Shown one piece after another: positions 29,701 to 39,190 of a DNA stretch of 64,000 nucleotides. The number at the start of each line of letters is the position of its first letter. Position 1 is the first letter of the stretch. Below the pieces are notes generated by a model that ran no database searches, was not told the DNA's origin, and saw only the letters and a program-made list of their open reading frames with translations. The position numbers and the translations under genes are program-made. Origin of the DNA: Fodinibius salicampi. GTDB lineage: Bacteria > Bacteroidota > Rhodothermia > Balneolales > Balneolaceae. The DNA lies in the NCBI RefSeq assembly GCF_039545095.1, contig NZ_BAABRS010000003.1, positions 62,001-126,000 on the forward strand, in the 5' to 3' direction.

Positions 29701-29785
29701 AGAAAACCTGAGCAGTGGAGTTTACTTTGCACGCCTACACACACAAAACAGTATTCAAACTATCCCAATGACCCTGATTAAATAA
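26783..29785 (+). CDS. Secreted S8 family serine peptidase with T9SS sorting domain
   Basis: Subtilase of 1000 residues from ATG 26783 (MRLKILIIF). An upstream in-frame TTG is not needed. Signal peptide about 1-21, I9-like propeptide about 22-125, and catalytic domain with D166 (AIVDGGVD), H279 (DHGTHVAG) and S434 (SGTSMAAP). Between Asp and His there is an Asp-rich, calcium-type insert (NSDGTITSSE, DNDDNGYIDD). A long beta-rich region follows. The last 85 or so residues are a type IX secretion sorting domain (NLFQNYPNPF, IYDVLGRKVRVL). The enzyme should be released or anchored at the cell surface. Confidence 0.95.
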   Translation: MRLKILIIFTILLCFPLMVLGQSAEVIPDRLIIKYESDQRIAQLKAKLSTNPKNAVEQFLRLSGAQNFEPLFTSGQRQQLHKKNTQKAEALLNIHEITFNRSIDPAQMAAKVERMPGVEYAEPRYLRRLHFTPNDPTLEKFIEFHRFEEAWDLSTSDPNIVIAIVDGGVDYTHPELDDKLWVNQEEIPSTLQSQVDQNSDGTITSSEIKQYLREEGNDYNNDGDILLDDALHPDSPLMDNTDNDDNGYIDDLFGWDFWDSGSINQATPDNNPIFDGTDHGTHVAGIAAAETDNDFGIAAASFQSSYMAVKAGGTSEDPNSVAFGFQGILYAAEQGADVINCSWGGDGASQAEQDLIDYVTELGSVVISSSGNDGLDQVGFPAGYSKVVGVGSITTNNSAAEYSNYGYNLDVFATGSGIRSTGNNGAFVNKSGTSMAAPVVSGLAALIKHIHPDWSAERIGQQIRTSATPVDNANGTDYNHKLGRGKIEAFEALNTDNPGLRIVSSRFLNNENQKLQINQPGRVEIQMVNNGRSASNLNLQLQALSNQGIEIAGTNLSLSSLSTGDTTEVTFDLTITESFDLRETPTLRLDFSSASGNYEDFGIIRYDEFLYEVIATNRIKTSMAADGTIGFTQPINGSGGVGFIPLKASDNGFTEGNNMLFEGGLMIEIDDKIYDAVRTEDGQLSRDFDPIDLFTTRRTDAISDLDGHTTFKINSDTTHDATIRLETFAYDNPQLHNMVFLKYTLQNNSSFHPLKNTYVGLFNDWDIGTSSNNSTTYLASDSLLYLSDETPNSDEPMASVASLGPISSILAIDNTIEGEQDSLTFGLYDGFTDQEKSRSLKAQKVKTSVENTDASAVVASGPYTLGPNAEVTIGFLYAFGENPEELRSQINAGRQQKPFEISPPGEAVAESTPTSINLFQNYPNPFKSETNIRFDLENTTRVTLTIYDVLGRKVRVLTDTELETGTHFITFDAENLSSGVYFARLHTQNSIQTIPMTLIK

Positions 29786-30009
29786 ATTCACATAGTTTAA
29801 CGATCCGGATAAATACGAGCTTCCATTCTCGCAGTTAGTCTAACTTCTTTGTAGATAAAGAAATGATAATATTCTTGCGCTCAATAACCCTTGCCGACCT
29901 GATTACTATCCCAATATTTAATAGCTAAAATATCATCATTCTAAAAAATAAGTTCCGTTTATAACCAAAACTGTAATATCACATCCAACAAATACCTAAA
30001 TCTATTTCC

Positions 30010-30498
30010 ATGTCACAATATACCGCTACCATATCCTGGTCACGAGAGGGGCAAAAATTTACCGATAACCGCTATAAAAGAGCACATACCTGGCATTTTG
30101 ATGGAGGAGAAACCATACGCGCATCTTCTTCCCCACAGGTTGTTCCTACACCCTTGTCCGATTCCTCTGCTGTAGATCCTGAGGAGGCTTATGTAGCTGC
30201 CCTATCCAGCTGTCATATGCTTTGGTTTCTCTCCATTGCAGCCAAAAGAGGATTTATAGTCGAAAAATATGAAGATCAGGCCACAGGAAGGATGGAGAAA
30301 AATGATATTGGTAAACTTGCCATCACGGAAGTAAAACTGTATCCACATGTGACATATCATCCTGATCCTGATTCTGCTCCTACTAAAAAAGAAACCGACG
30401 ACATGCACCATCAGGCCCATAAAAAATGTTTTATTGCAAACTCTGTTAAAACGGAAGTCAAGATAGAATCAAAAATGGAAGTAACAGCAGAGAAATAA
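30010..30498 (+). CDS. OsmC family peroxiredoxin-like protein
   Basis: Protein of 162 residues in the OsmC/Ohr fold, which reduces organic hydroperoxides by two cysteines. The family cysteines are in LSSCHMLW and HKKCFIAN. DPEEAYVAALSSCHM is the typical core helix. It fits the OsmC-like subgroup rather than Ohr. It is single-gene and cytoplasmic. The leader between 29786 and 30009 shows no clear promoter. Confidence 0.92.
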   Translation: MSQYTATISWSREGQKFTDNRYKRAHTWHFDGGETIRASSSPQVVPTPLSDSSAVDPEEAYVAALSSCHMLWFLSIAAKRGFIVEKYEDQATGRMEKNDIGKLAITEVKLYPHVTYHPDPDSAPTKKETDDMHHQAHKKCFIANSVKTEVKIESKMEVTAEK

Positions 30499-30910
30499 TT
30501 TGCAATATGTATTTCCCTGTCTACAGCGTGATGTGGCAGGAGTTGCAATAAGTGAACCATCTAAGTTGTACACTAATTACTCCTTTAGCTGTTTAAAAAT
30601 ACAATCCATTACCAATTTATGGATTCAGATTTGTCTTATAAATCAAGATATACCATTTGGACATAATAGGCTTTACTGAACGATTTTATCTACAATTACC
30701 TTTTAATTTCTTGCTCCAAGATCAATATGAAGGGAACCATTTGATAACATATCATAAATCTGGAACTTCAAAATTCCTATAGATTTACTATTTACGTTAT
30801 TAAACCTATTTCTTATTGGAAAGGTCAACATTTTCTCTTTCACATATGAAATAGAAAAGCCATAGAGCTTTAATTTATTAGAATATCCAGCTAAATAAGA
30901 TCACGACCGC
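30499..30910. other. Intergenic region, nothing recognised
   Basis: About 410 AT-rich bases before the RND operon. No gene, hairpin or repeat stands out on either strand. The RND operon promoter is expected here. Confidence 0.5.
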
Positions 30911-32092
30911 ATGGACTGGAAAAAAACGCTTTTAATCTGTTTTATCATTCTCATTGCTGGTTTAGCTCTTACTACTCTTATTTTTTCTACGGAGCCTACC
31001 GCAACCCAAACGGGCGCCACCCAGGAAACGGCGATGCTTGTGGATGTTACTTCTGTTCAACAGGGAAATTTTCGTCCCACAATCAAGGCCATGGGTACGG
31101 TAGAAGCGGCTCAGGATATCATGTTAAGTCCCCGTGTAAATGGCGAAGTTATTGAGCGCTCTCCTTCTTTTACCCCCGGCGGATATGTAGAAAAAGGAGA
31201 GGTGCTGCTTCAAATCGATTCAACTGATTACAGAAATACCTTGCAACAACGAAAAAGCGAGTTGCGTCAGGCCCAATCTGACCTAAACCTTGAAATGGGG
31301 CGTCAGGAAGCCGCCCAAAGTGAATACCGAATATTTGGTGACACTCTTACTGAGGAAAATGAGGCCCGTATTCTCCGGCAACCACAGCTTAATGCAGTTA
31401 AGGCAAGCGTGGAATCTGCCCAGGCTGCGGTAGATCAGGCAGAAGCAGAGTTGCAACGAACAACAATCAGAGCTCCTTTTGATGCTCATATCCTTAGTAG
31501 AAATGTAAATGTTGGCTCCCAGGTTGCTGCCGGGGAACAACTGGGCCGTTTGGTAGGCCTGGATGAATATTGGGTTGAAGCAACTGTTCCGGTTTCCGAA
31601 CTTCGCTGGCTCAATTTTGCCGAAACCAGTGAGTCAGAAGGATCAGAGGTCAAGATAAGAAATCGTACAGCCTGGGAAGAAGGAGAATTCCGGGAGGGCC
31701 ACCTGGATAAAATGATGGGAGCCCTGGCAGAACAAACCCGGCTGGCCCGCGTACTTATCTCGGTGCCTGACCCATTAGCTTATCATACTGAAAATGCTGA
31801 TTTACCCAAGCTAATGATCGGTTCTTTTGTAGAAGCCACATTACAAGGCGAAGAACTGACAAATGTCATCCGGCTAAATAGAGATTTCATACGTACAGAC
31901 GATACAGTCTGGATTATGGAGGATCAGCAGCTGCATATCAAAAATGTGGATATTGTATTCCGGGATGAACAGTACGCCTATATTGCCAACGGATTAAATA
32001 AACAGGATCAAGTGGTGACAACCAACCTCACAACTGTAGCAGAGGGAGCTCCTCTACGACTGGAAGCCACCGATTCTACCTCTTCCGAATAG
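30911..32092 (+). CDS. RND efflux periplasmic adaptor subunit
   Basis: Membrane-fusion protein of 393 residues: N-terminal anchor helix about 5-25, lipoyl-like half (GEVIERSPSFTPGGYVEKGE), alpha-helical hairpin about 110-185 (heptad-like with QAAVDQAEAEL), second lipoyl half (IRAPFDAHILSRNVNVGSQVA, in shorter parts) and beta-barrel. It links the inner-membrane pump to an outer-membrane channel. No TolC-type gene is in the operon. It lies 46 nt before the pump gene. Confidence 0.94.
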   Translation: MDWKKTLLICFIILIAGLALTTLIFSTEPTATQTGATQETAMLVDVTSVQQGNFRPTIKAMGTVEAAQDIMLSPRVNGEVIERSPSFTPGGYVEKGEVLLQIDSTDYRNTLQQRKSELRQAQSDLNLEMGRQEAAQSEYRIFGDTLTEENEARILRQPQLNAVKASVESAQAAVDQAEAELQRTTIRAPFDAHILSRNVNVGSQVAAGEQLGRLVGLDEYWVEATVPVSELRWLNFAETSESEGSEVKIRNRTAWEEGEFREGHLDKMMGALAEQTRLARVLISVPDPLAYHTENADLPKLMIGSFVEATLQGEELTNVIRLNRDFIRTDDTVWIMEDQQLHIKNVDIVFRDEQYAYIANGLNKQDQVVTTNLTTVAEGAPLRLEATDSTSSE

Positions 32093-32138
32093 ATAGCTAT
32101 GTCAGAATAGAAACAAAACATTTAGAAGCTCTAATTAA

Positions 32139-35100
32139 ATGAGCAACGCTGAAAAAGATAACAATATCGAAAATGATCGTACCGGAGCCATTGCCTATAT
32201 GGCTCGCAATCCCATCGCAGCCAATCTTTTGATGATTATTCTCTTGGCCGGTGGTATTTGGACGATGTTCAATATACAAAAAGAGGTTTTTCCCCAGTAT
32301 CAACTGGACGTGGTAGAAGTAAGTGTTACCTATCCCGGTGCAGCGCCGGCCGAAGTTGAACAAGGAATATTAAGGCCGGTTGAAGAAGCAATCAGAGGCG
32401 TAGATGGAATCAAAGAGGTAACTTCCACCGCCAATGAAGGGTCGGGCGATGTTACGATTGAGCTGGTTGCCGGCACAGACCGTATGCAAACATTTCAGGA
32501 TATAGATCAGGCCGTTAACCGAATCCGGACCTTTCCCGACGATATCGAAGAACCAGAAGTACGCCTGCAATCAAACCAGCAGGAAGTCATGACTATCGGT
32601 TTATATGGCGATACTGATATCTGGACGCTGCGAAAGTTGGCGGAAAATATGCGCGACCAGCTGTTAAACCACCCGGAGATTACCCAGGTTGAAATTGGCA
32701 ATGTCCCAGATTACGTAACTCATGTAGAGATTCCCCGAAATAGGCTCCGGGAATATGGTCTCACTTTAGGTGGCGTTGCTGATCTGATTGCCCAGTCGAG
32801 TGAAGATGTACCTGCGGGTGCCGTAGAAACCAATGCCGGCGAAATCCTTTTACGGATGCAGGAACGCAAACAATGGGCCGAGGAATTCGGAAATATTGAA
32901 GTTCTTTCTTCTGATTCAGGAGGGGCGGTCCGACTAGCTGATTTCGCAGAAATTACCGACGGCTTCGAAGAGACGGGTTTTCACGGGGAATTTAATCAAC
33001 AACCGACTGTTGATCTTCAGATTTATAGAATCGGCAACCAATCTCCTCTTGATATAGCCTCTGCTGTTCAGACAATTCTGGAGGAAGCAAAAAGTGGATT
33101 CCCCCCGGGCGTGCAATACCGTATTGACAGCAGTAGTGCCCAGGATTATGAGGATCGATTATCACTGCTCACCGAAAACGGAGTTATTGCCATTCTTATC
33201 GTCCTCATTATTCTTGCACTTTTCCTTGAGTATCGGCTGGCTTTCTGGGTCATGATGGGAATGACAATCTCTTTCGTGGGAGGAGTGCTCTTCCTGCCTA
33301 TGATTGGGCTGAGTATTAATATGATTTCGATGTTCGGTTTTCTCGTTGTGCTTGGTATTGTAGTTGATGATGCGATTGTAGTTGGTGAAAATGTCTTTGA
33401 GTATCGGCAACAAGGTCTGAACTTCATTGAGGCCGCCATAAAAGGCGCCCGGGATATGAGCAAACCGGTAACATTTGCCATTCTGACCAATATCATTGCC
33501 TTTGTACCTCTTCTTTTCATCCCTGGTACTACCGGAAAATATTGGTGGCCGCTGCCCGCTGTCGTCATATTAGTCCTTGCCGTTTCTTTGGTGGAGGCTC
33601 TTTTTATTCTCCCGGCACACCTTGCTCATAGCTCTAAAGAAGAAAGCAAGTTTAAAATTGGCCAGCGGGTGCATCGCTGGCAACAAGCGTTTGCTCAGCG
33701 GTTCAATCATTTTATTGACACCTACTACCGTTCTTTTCTTGACCTCTGTCTTCGCTATCGATATATCACGCTCACCACTGCTATTGCACTGCTTATTGTT
33801 GTTGGAGGATATGGATACAGCGACCACATGGGAATGGTTATGATGCCTGAGGTTGCAGCCGATGAAATTGAGTCGGGAGTATCCCTTCCTGTAGGCACCA
33901 CCCCTGACCAAGCCGCTAAGGTTGCCCGGGAAATTTCGGACGCCACCCATCGCATGTTTGACGAACACAACCTGCACCGCGTAGCCGACGGGATAAAAAC
34001 CAACGTACGGGGTCAGAGTTTTATCGATGTCGAAATTGTAATGAAACCTCCCAACGAACGGGACAAGACAGCCCAAGAGGTCATAGAACTCTGGCGAGAC
34101 GAAATCGGAAATATTGAAGGAGTAGACCAAATTACGTTTGAAGCTGAACGGGGACCTGCAGGCTACCTTCCGGATATCAGTGTAGATCTAAGTCATTCTA
34201 ATATTGCCGTGCTGGAGGAAGCAAGCCAGTCGTTTTTAAATGAAGTCGAGTCTTACGATGCAACCCGCGATGTAAATGACAACTACAACCGCGGAAAAAC
34301 ACAGTTTGATTTTAAACTCCTTCCGGAAGGCCGAAAGCTCGGACTGACCCCATCCATGGTGGGGCAACAGATTCGTAATGCTTTTTATGGAGCGCTTGCT
34401 ATGCGCCAGCTTCGGGGTACTAATGAAATTGAGGTGCGTGTCAAACTGCCAAGGGAACAGCGCAAAGATCTCTATCATCTCGAGGAACTCGTTATTCAAA
34501 CTCCAACAGGTATGGAGGTCCCTTTACTTGATGTCGTGACCATTGAGGAGGGCGAAGCGTTTAGCAGCATTAACCGAAGGGATGGCCGAAGAGTAGTATC
34601 GGTCAGCATGGATGCGGAACCATCCAATGCCGTAGGGCGCGTGCTGGAATCCATACAAACGGAAACATTGCCTCAACTCAGAGAAGATTTTCCCGGAATT
34701 ACCTGGAGCTTTGAGGGAAGCCAGGCTGAAATGCGCGAATCTACTCAAGCCTTATGGGGCAGTTTTGCATTGGCTATGATTGTGATTTATGCGCTTCTTG
34801 CCATTGCATTCAGTAGCTATATTCAACCTCTCATTGTAATGGGCGCTATTCCTTTTGGCATTGTCGGTGCCGTTATTGGTCATATCCTGCTGGGCTATGA
34901 CCTCTCATTGGTCAGCCTGATGGGGGTTATTGCTCTTTCTGGAGTAGTATTGAATGATTCTCTGATTATGATCGATCTTGCCAATAAAAAAAGAAAGGAG
35001 CAATCCGCGTTTGACGCCATTCACGAAGCAGGACTACGGCGCTTCAGACCCATAGCCTTAACCACCTTAACCACTTTTGGCGGACTTACCCCTATCATTC

Positions 35101-35261
35101 TAGAAACATCCAGCCAGGCTTATCACCTGATTCCGATGGCTATATCCCTTGGCTTTGGTATTATCTTCGCCACATCTATCATTCTTGTAATCGTCCCCTG
35201 TCTCTACATGATACTGGAAGATATCATGTCGAAAGTTTCTACCACTTCCCCTACTACTTAG
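32139..35261 (+). CDS. RND efflux pump permease subunit
   Basis: Inner-membrane proton-driven pump of 1040 residues in the AcrB/MexB-like HAE family. Twelve helices: one at about 25-45, a block at about 340-500, one at about 540, and a block at about 865-1025. Two large periplasmic loops lie between. The proton-relay helix shows [16 protein letters not shown]. The sequence groups with the lighter Bacteroidota type whose N-terminus reads [13 protein letters not shown]. The partner adaptor is directly upstream. Export substrate is unknown. Its 3' end overlaps the convergent thioesterase gene by 8 nt. Confidence 0.95.
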   Translation: MSNAEKDNNIENDRTGAIAYMARNPIAANLLMIILLAGGIWTMFNIQKEVFPQYQLDVVEVSVTYPGAAPAEVEQGILRPVEEAIRGVDGIKEVTSTANEGSGDVTIELVAGTDRMQTFQDIDQAVNRIRTFPDDIEEPEVRLQSNQQEVMTIGLYGDTDIWTLRKLAENMRDQLLNHPEITQVEIGNVPDYVTHVEIPRNRLREYGLTLGGVADLIAQSSEDVPAGAVETNAGEILLRMQERKQWAEEFGNIEVLSSDSGGAVRLADFAEITDGFEETGFHGEFNQQPTVDLQIYRIGNQSPLDIASAVQTILEEAKSGFPPGVQYRIDSSSAQDYEDRLSLLTENGVIAILIVLIILALFLEYRLAFWVMMGMTISFVGGVLFLPMIGLSINMISMFGFLVVLGIVVDDAIVVGENVFEYRQQGLNFIEAAIKGARDMSKPVTFAILTNIIAFVPLLFIPGTTGKYWWPLPAVVILVLAVSLVEALFILPAHLAHSSKEESKFKIGQRVHRWQQAFAQRFNHFIDTYYRSFLDLCLRYRYITLTTAIALLIVVGGYGYSDHMGMVMMPEVAADEIESGVSLPVGTTPDQAAKVAREISDATHRMFDEHNLHRVADGIKTNVRGQSFIDVEIVMKPPNERDKTAQEVIELWRDEIGNIEGVDQITFEAERGPAGYLPDISVDLSHSNIAVLEEASQSFLNEVESYDATRDVNDNYNRGKTQFDFKLLPEGRKLGLTPSMVGQQIRNAFYGALAMRQLRGTNEIEVRVKLPREQRKDLYHLEELVIQTPTGMEVPLLDVVTIEEGEAFSSINRRDGRRVVSVSMDAEPSNAVGRVLESIQTETLPQLREDFPGITWSFEGSQAEMRESTQALWGSFALAMIVIYALLAIAFSSYIQPLIVMGAIPFGIVGAVIGHILLGYDLSLVSLMGVIALSGVVLNDSLIMIDLANKKRKEQSAFDAIHEAGLRRFRPIALTTLTTFGGLTPIILETSSQAYHLIPMAISLGFGIIFATSIILVIVPCLYMILEDIMSKVSTTSPTT

Positions 35262-35796
35262 ATTTATCTTTCTGATGGGCATCCTTATTCTGACGTGAAA
35301 TCTCAAGGCGTAACTCCCGACGCTTTTGGGCCTGCTCATACCGTTCTTTCTCAAAATCTGTCTCGGGAATAATTTCCGGCACCGGCACGGTTTGTCCGTC
35401 AGCATCTACTGCTACAAATGTATAAAACGAGGTAGTACAGAGCTTCCGCTCTCCGGTACGCAAGTTTTCAGACCACGCTTCCATCGCTATCTCCATAGAA
35501 GAATTAAAGGTTCGTGTAACCTCTCCTTCAATAACGACCAACTCTCCCAGCTTAATGGCATTCTTGAACTCTATACTGTCAGCTGCCACTGTAACAACAT
35601 TGCGATTGCAATGACGCTGGGCAGATATGGCTGAACACACATCCATCCACTGCATCAGACGTCCACCCATCAGGTTACCCAGTGGATTTGTATCGTTAGG
35701 CATCACCATCTCATTCATCCGTGCCCGGGAGGCAGAAACGGTCTTTTTAGAAGAATCAGTATCAACACGGGGTGTTTGTTCAAATCGATTGGTCAT
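35254..35796 (-). CDS. Acyl-CoA thioesterase (hotdog fold)
   Basis: Protein of 180 residues. The hotdog motif [18 protein letters not shown] with the active-site Asp (MD) and the second-strand [16 protein letters not shown] identify the YciA/ACOT-type thioesterases, which hydrolyse acyl-CoA to free acid and CoA. The C-terminal tail is rich in Lys/Arg/Gln and probably disordered. It overlaps the RND gene tail to tail by 8 nt. Confidence 0.92.
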   Translation of the reverse strand: MTNRFEQTPRVDTDSSKKTVSASRARMNEMVMPNDTNPLGNLMGGRLMQWMDVCSAISAQRHCNRNVVTVAADSIEFKNAIKLGELVVIEGEVTRTFNSSMEIAMEAWSENLRTGERKLCTTSFYTFVAVDADGQTVPVPEIIPETDFEKERYEQAQKRRELRLEISRQNKDAHQKDKSK

Positions 35797-36067
35797 TATT
35801 TATATATGGATATATCAAAAATTAAAAGCTATGAGCTATGAATCGTTAAAATATCAATTATGGCGGTAAAGTTCTTCTCCAGGCGGGAAGAGTTGATGAA
35901 CTGTATGCAACAACGTCTACCTTCGGTTCAAAAGCTTCCATAAAAAACATTAACGGAAATTATTTATCCCACAAAATACTTGTATATCTACACTTCATGT
36001 AATATTCACCTGATTCATATATTTTTAGCGATCATTTAAACTGCAAACAATTAGAAGCACTGTAACT

Positions 36068-37027
36068 ATGGTTATTATTGTTGGAGCGGGTCCCATTGGA
36101 CTGGCAACCGCCATTGAACTTAAACGAAGAGATATCTCGGCAAAAATTATTGAGCGCGGATGTCTGGTCAACAGTATTTATAATTATCCGAAGGACATGA
36201 CTTTTTTCTCCACCTCCGAACGGCTGGAGATCGGCGGGGTGCCCTTTATCTCACACAATCCCAAGCCCACCCGGCGCGAAGCATTGGAATATTACCGCCG
36301 CGCCGCCGAAAGCTATGATCTCGATATCCACCTCTATGAAGAGGTAAAAGCGGTTGACGGAGAAGATCAGGAGTTTATCGTTCAAACCGACCAGGGAGAA
36401 TACGATGCTTCTAAAGTTGTTGTAGCCACCGGATTCTATGATATTGCAAAGATGATGAACATCCCCGGTGAAGAGCTTGACAAGGTCAAGCACTATTACG
36501 ATGAAGCCCATGCCTATGCCTGGCAGGATGTACTGGTCATCGGGGCTGGTAATTCGGCTGTGGATGTGGCGCTGGAAACCTACCGGGCCAATGCTAACGT
36601 TACGCTGGCCGTTCGTGACTCTCAAATCAAGGAAACCGTTAAATACTGGGTTAAACCGGACATTGAAAATCGTCTTAAAAACAATGAGATAACCGGCTAT
36701 TTCAATACGGAAGTCAAAGAGATCAGACCCAAAGAGATTGTACTTGAAACGCCAGAAGGAACCAAAACTATTTCCAACGACTTTGTTTTAGCCATGACCG
36801 GTTATCAGCCCAACTTTGAAATGATGAAGACTTTTGGAATTGAGCTAACCAATAATGAAAAACGCATGCCAGTATATAATGAACAAACACTGGAGACCAA
36901 TCGAAAAGGCATTTATGTAGCGGGAGTTGTTTGCGGCGGAATGGATACCAGCAGCTTGTTCATTGAAAACACGCGAGTTCATGCTGAACATATTGCCGGT
37001 GATATCGAAGATAAAACATCCGGCTAA
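36068..37027 (+). CDS. ypdA: YpdA-like FAD/NADPH disulfide reductase (putative bacillithiol reductase)
   Basis: Flavoprotein of 319 residues with two Rossmann motifs: FAD site IIVGAGPIG at the N-terminus and NADPH site VIGAGNSAVD in the middle. KDMTFFSTSERLEIGG and the C-terminal KGIYVAGVVCGGMDTSS match the YpdA family, which reduces bacillithiol disulfide in Firmicutes. Thioredoxin-reductase CxxC is absent, as expected. If the assignment holds the organism probably makes bacillithiol (inference). It is a single-gene unit. Confidence 0.88.
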   Translation: MVIIVGAGPIGLATAIELKRRDISAKIIERGCLVNSIYNYPKDMTFFSTSERLEIGGVPFISHNPKPTRREALEYYRRAAESYDLDIHLYEEVKAVDGEDQEFIVQTDQGEYDASKVVVATGFYDIAKMMNIPGEELDKVKHYYDEAHAYAWQDVLVIGAGNSAVDVALETYRANANVTLAVRDSQIKETVKYWVKPDIENRLKNNEITGYFNTEVKEIRPKEIVLETPEGTKTISNDFVLAMTGYQPNFEMMKTFGIELTNNEKRMPVYNEQTLETNRKGIYVAGVVCGGMDTSSLFIENTRVHAEHIAGDIEDKTSG

Positions 37028-37050
37028 ACCGAATATATGCACAAAAAAAA

Positions 37051-37153
37051 GAGGGGGCAAGCAACCTGCATCACGCCGCTACGACCTCCTACCGCTGCTA
37101 CCTTCCGGTCCTGACGGAGTTCAGAGGGAGCTGGCTGCGCAGGGCCTACCCCC
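37051..37153 (-). ncRNA. ffs: Small SRP RNA (4.5S-type)
   Basis: Minus-strand RNA of about 103 nt. The diagnostic domain IV is seen as GTCAGGACCGGAAGGTAGCA followed by GC, matching the Ffh-binding loop of bacterial SRP RNA. The ends pair (GGGGG at 37149-37153 with CCCCC at 37053-37057), and a run of eight U follows, forming an intrinsic terminator. It begins 5 nt after the 3' end of tRNA-Ala and must be released from it by processing. Confidence 0.95.
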
Positions 37154-37158
37154 GGATG

Positions 37159-37232
<74 letters not shown>

Positions 37233-37412
37233 ATTAAGAGTTTGCAAATATAAGCTGTTTAAAGGACTAATGCTAATCTTTATCACCAGTTTTCCTTGCT
37301 TCCCGTACTGCCAAAATTTTTATATTTTTAAACAAAATATTTTTTGCCTTTAAAGTTTTACAACCTCATATTTATTGCCTGTTAATTACTATAAATTTTT
37401 ACTGATACTATT

Positions 37413-38306
37413 ATGAAAAGAGCTCTCAATATATTTTTAATTTCATTTATGCTTGTAGCCGGCTCTGCTGTTCAATACGGCTGTAGTACAAGTGAACAGA
37501 CAACACAAAACGTCGATACCGATGGTGATGGATTGACTGACGTCCGGGAAAAATCTCTGGGAACTGATCCGGAAAATGCCGATACGGACGGTGACGGGCT
37601 GACCGATGGCGAAGAAGTCAATGAATATAATACCGATCCGCTGGTAGCCGACAGTGATGAAGACGGGCTTTCCGATGGAGAAGAAGTCAATTCCTACAAT
37701 ACGGATCCCAATAATGCAGACAGCGATGGAGACGGGTTGAGCGACGGTGAAGAAGTCAATGAGTACCGGACTGATCCCAACGCTACAGACAGTGATGGTG
37801 ACGGGCTCAGTGACTACGATGAAATTCATGAACACAATACCGATCCCAACAACGCGGATACGGATGGCGATGGCTTTACGGACGCTCAGGAACTCGAGTT
37901 AGGAACTGATCCTAATAATCCAAAAGACCCACCCTATCTTCGTGAAGACGACCTTGGTGTTGTGAACTTTGATTTTGATCGCTCAAATATTGACCAGGCT
38001 GCTGCACGCATACTCCGAGATAATGTGAAGGCAATTATGAGTGCCGGTAAATTTCATATACGTATTGTAGGTTACACCGATCATGTAGGTGGTGACCAGT
38101 ATAACCTTCGACTGAGTCAGCGGCGAGCTGAAGAAGTTGCCCGCTTTTACATCAAAAATGGAGTGGCAGAAAGCCGTCTTACCATACGCGGACTTGGAAA
38201 AGCACCGGTCCCCTGCATGGATCAGGATCCGGGTCAGGGATGCCGTAAAAACCGAAGGGTAGAGTCCATTCCCCAAAGTCCTTTTGACGTCAAGCCAGCG
38301 AACTGA
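37413..38306 (+). CDS. OmpA family lipoprotein with six thrombospondin type 3-like repeats
   Basis: Outer-membrane-anchored protein of 297 residues. Signal peptide with lipobox Cys C24 (YGCSTS). Residues about 36-172 hold six repeats of about 23 residues with the core DTDGDGLTD...NTDPNNA, the calcium-binding TSP3 pattern. Repeat three has DSDEDGLSD. Residues about 178-290 form an OmpA-like peptidoglycan-binding domain (VNFDFDRSNID, RIVGYTDHVGGDQYNLRLSQ in shorter parts, RKNRRVE). It should link the outer membrane to peptidoglycan. A terminator follows. Confidence 0.93.
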   Translation: MKRALNIFLISFMLVAGSAVQYGCSTSEQTTQNVDTDGDGLTDVREKSLGTDPENADTDGDGLTDGEEVNEYNTDPLVADSDEDGLSDGEEVNSYNTDPNNADSDGDGLSDGEEVNEYRTDPNATDSDGDGLSDYDEIHEHNTDPNNADTDGDGFTDAQELELGTDPNNPKDPPYLREDDLGVVNFDFDRSNIDQAAARILRDNVKAIMSAGKFHIRIVGYTDHVGGDQYNLRLSQRRAEEVARFYIKNGVAESRLTIRGLGKAPVPCMDQDPGQGCRKNRRVESIPQSPFDVKPAN

Positions 38307-38328
38307 TTAATTTTAAGTGAAACATTTT

Positions 38329-38367
38329 AAAAGGCGATCCTTTTTCGGGATCGCCTTTTCTTTTTTT
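38329..38367 (+). terminator. Rho-independent terminator after the OmpA gene
   Basis: Perfect 12-bp stem AAAAGGCGATCC / GGATCGCCTTTT with a 7-nt loop, followed by C and seven T. It can work in both directions but sits 22 nt after the plus-strand OmpA stop. Confidence 0.9.
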
Positions 38368-38398
38368 AAATATTATCTTCTGGAATCCAGTAATTAAG

Positions 38399-38950
38399 GT
38401 GATAATTATGTTCAACAGTCTGACATTAGCTGTTCCCGACAAAGGCTATTTAATATCGTTCCTATCCATTATCTTTTGCCTTATACTTACCTGCCCTTCA
38501 TTTGCTCAGCCTGCTTCTGATACAACGACAACCGAATACCGGGAAGCTCCTGATTTCTCCTTGGAGCAAGCCGATGGAACCACCTTCAGGCTATCCGAAT
38601 ATGCAGGAAAAGTTATTGTCATCAATATTTGGGCCACATGGTGTGGACCCTGCCGTAAAGAGATCCCGGAATTTATGGAACTGCAAAAAGAAATGGAGGG
38701 TGAGGTACAGTTTGTAGGAGTTTCAGTAGATGAAGAAGGCTGGGAGGCTGTCCGTCCGTTTGAAGAAAAATTTGATATTAACTATCCCATCGTAGTAGAC
38801 GACGGTTCTGTGTTCGACGGTTATGGACCTTTTCGGCTGATCCCGATGTCCTTTATCGTTAATAAAAAAGGCAATCTTGAATATGTAGCCCCCGGGAGGA
38901 TTCCCAAATACAAGCTTAAGCCAATCCTCCAAGAGCTTATAAACCGTTAA
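38399..38950 (+). CDS. TlpA/ResA-like thioredoxin family protein
   Basis: Exported or membrane-anchored thiol-disulfide oxidoreductase of 183 residues. A hydrophobic N-terminal segment (about 17-37) ends PSFAQ. The thioredoxin domain covers about 45-183, with active site WCGPC at C82/C85 and cis-Pro in LIPMSF. Such proteins reduce disulfides in the periplasm, for example in cytochrome c maturation, which fits the two cytochrome c fusion proteins in the window (inference). Starts at ATG 38399 or 38408 are both possible. Confidence 0.92.
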   Translation: MIIMFNSLTLAVPDKGYLISFLSIIFCLILTCPSFAQPASDTTTTEYREAPDFSLEQADGTTFRLSEYAGKVIVINIWATWCGPCRKEIPEFMELQKEMEGEVQFVGVSVDEEGWEAVRPFEEKFDINYPIVVDDGSVFDGYGPFRLIPMSFIVNKKGNLEYVAPGRIPKYKLKPILQELINR

Positions 38951-39190
38951 CTATTGTAATTAAACAAATCCTAAACCAACGGTTCCGTCTCGACAGGATT
39001 CCGACAATGTTGGATAAAATGAGAGAACTTTGTTCTAAAGGATGCTCTTTTCAACAAATATCTCTTCTCTCTGCCGCGCCCTACATGGCGCGATTAAAAC
39101 ACACAAAAGTTATGTTATATAACGCTCATGTTAACTAAGCGATTGCCTTCCTTCTATTTAACTATAAATCACTACCTCTCCTTATAGTTA

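Noticed and set aside
37511..37925. Tandem 69-nt repeats that could be read as a CRISPR or satellite array
   Set aside because: They are in frame and encode the six calcium-type repeats of the OmpA lipoprotein. Units differ from each other and there are no spacers.
39075..39092. Hairpin CGCGCC-CTACAT-GGCGCG as a terminator for TlpA
   Set aside because: The stem is 6 bp and no T-run follows on either strand.
39007..39138. 43-codon frame (MLDKMRELCSK...) between TlpA and the TonB receptor
   Set aside because: It has no ribosome site and no family resemblance. Its length is expected by chance in a 240-base gap.
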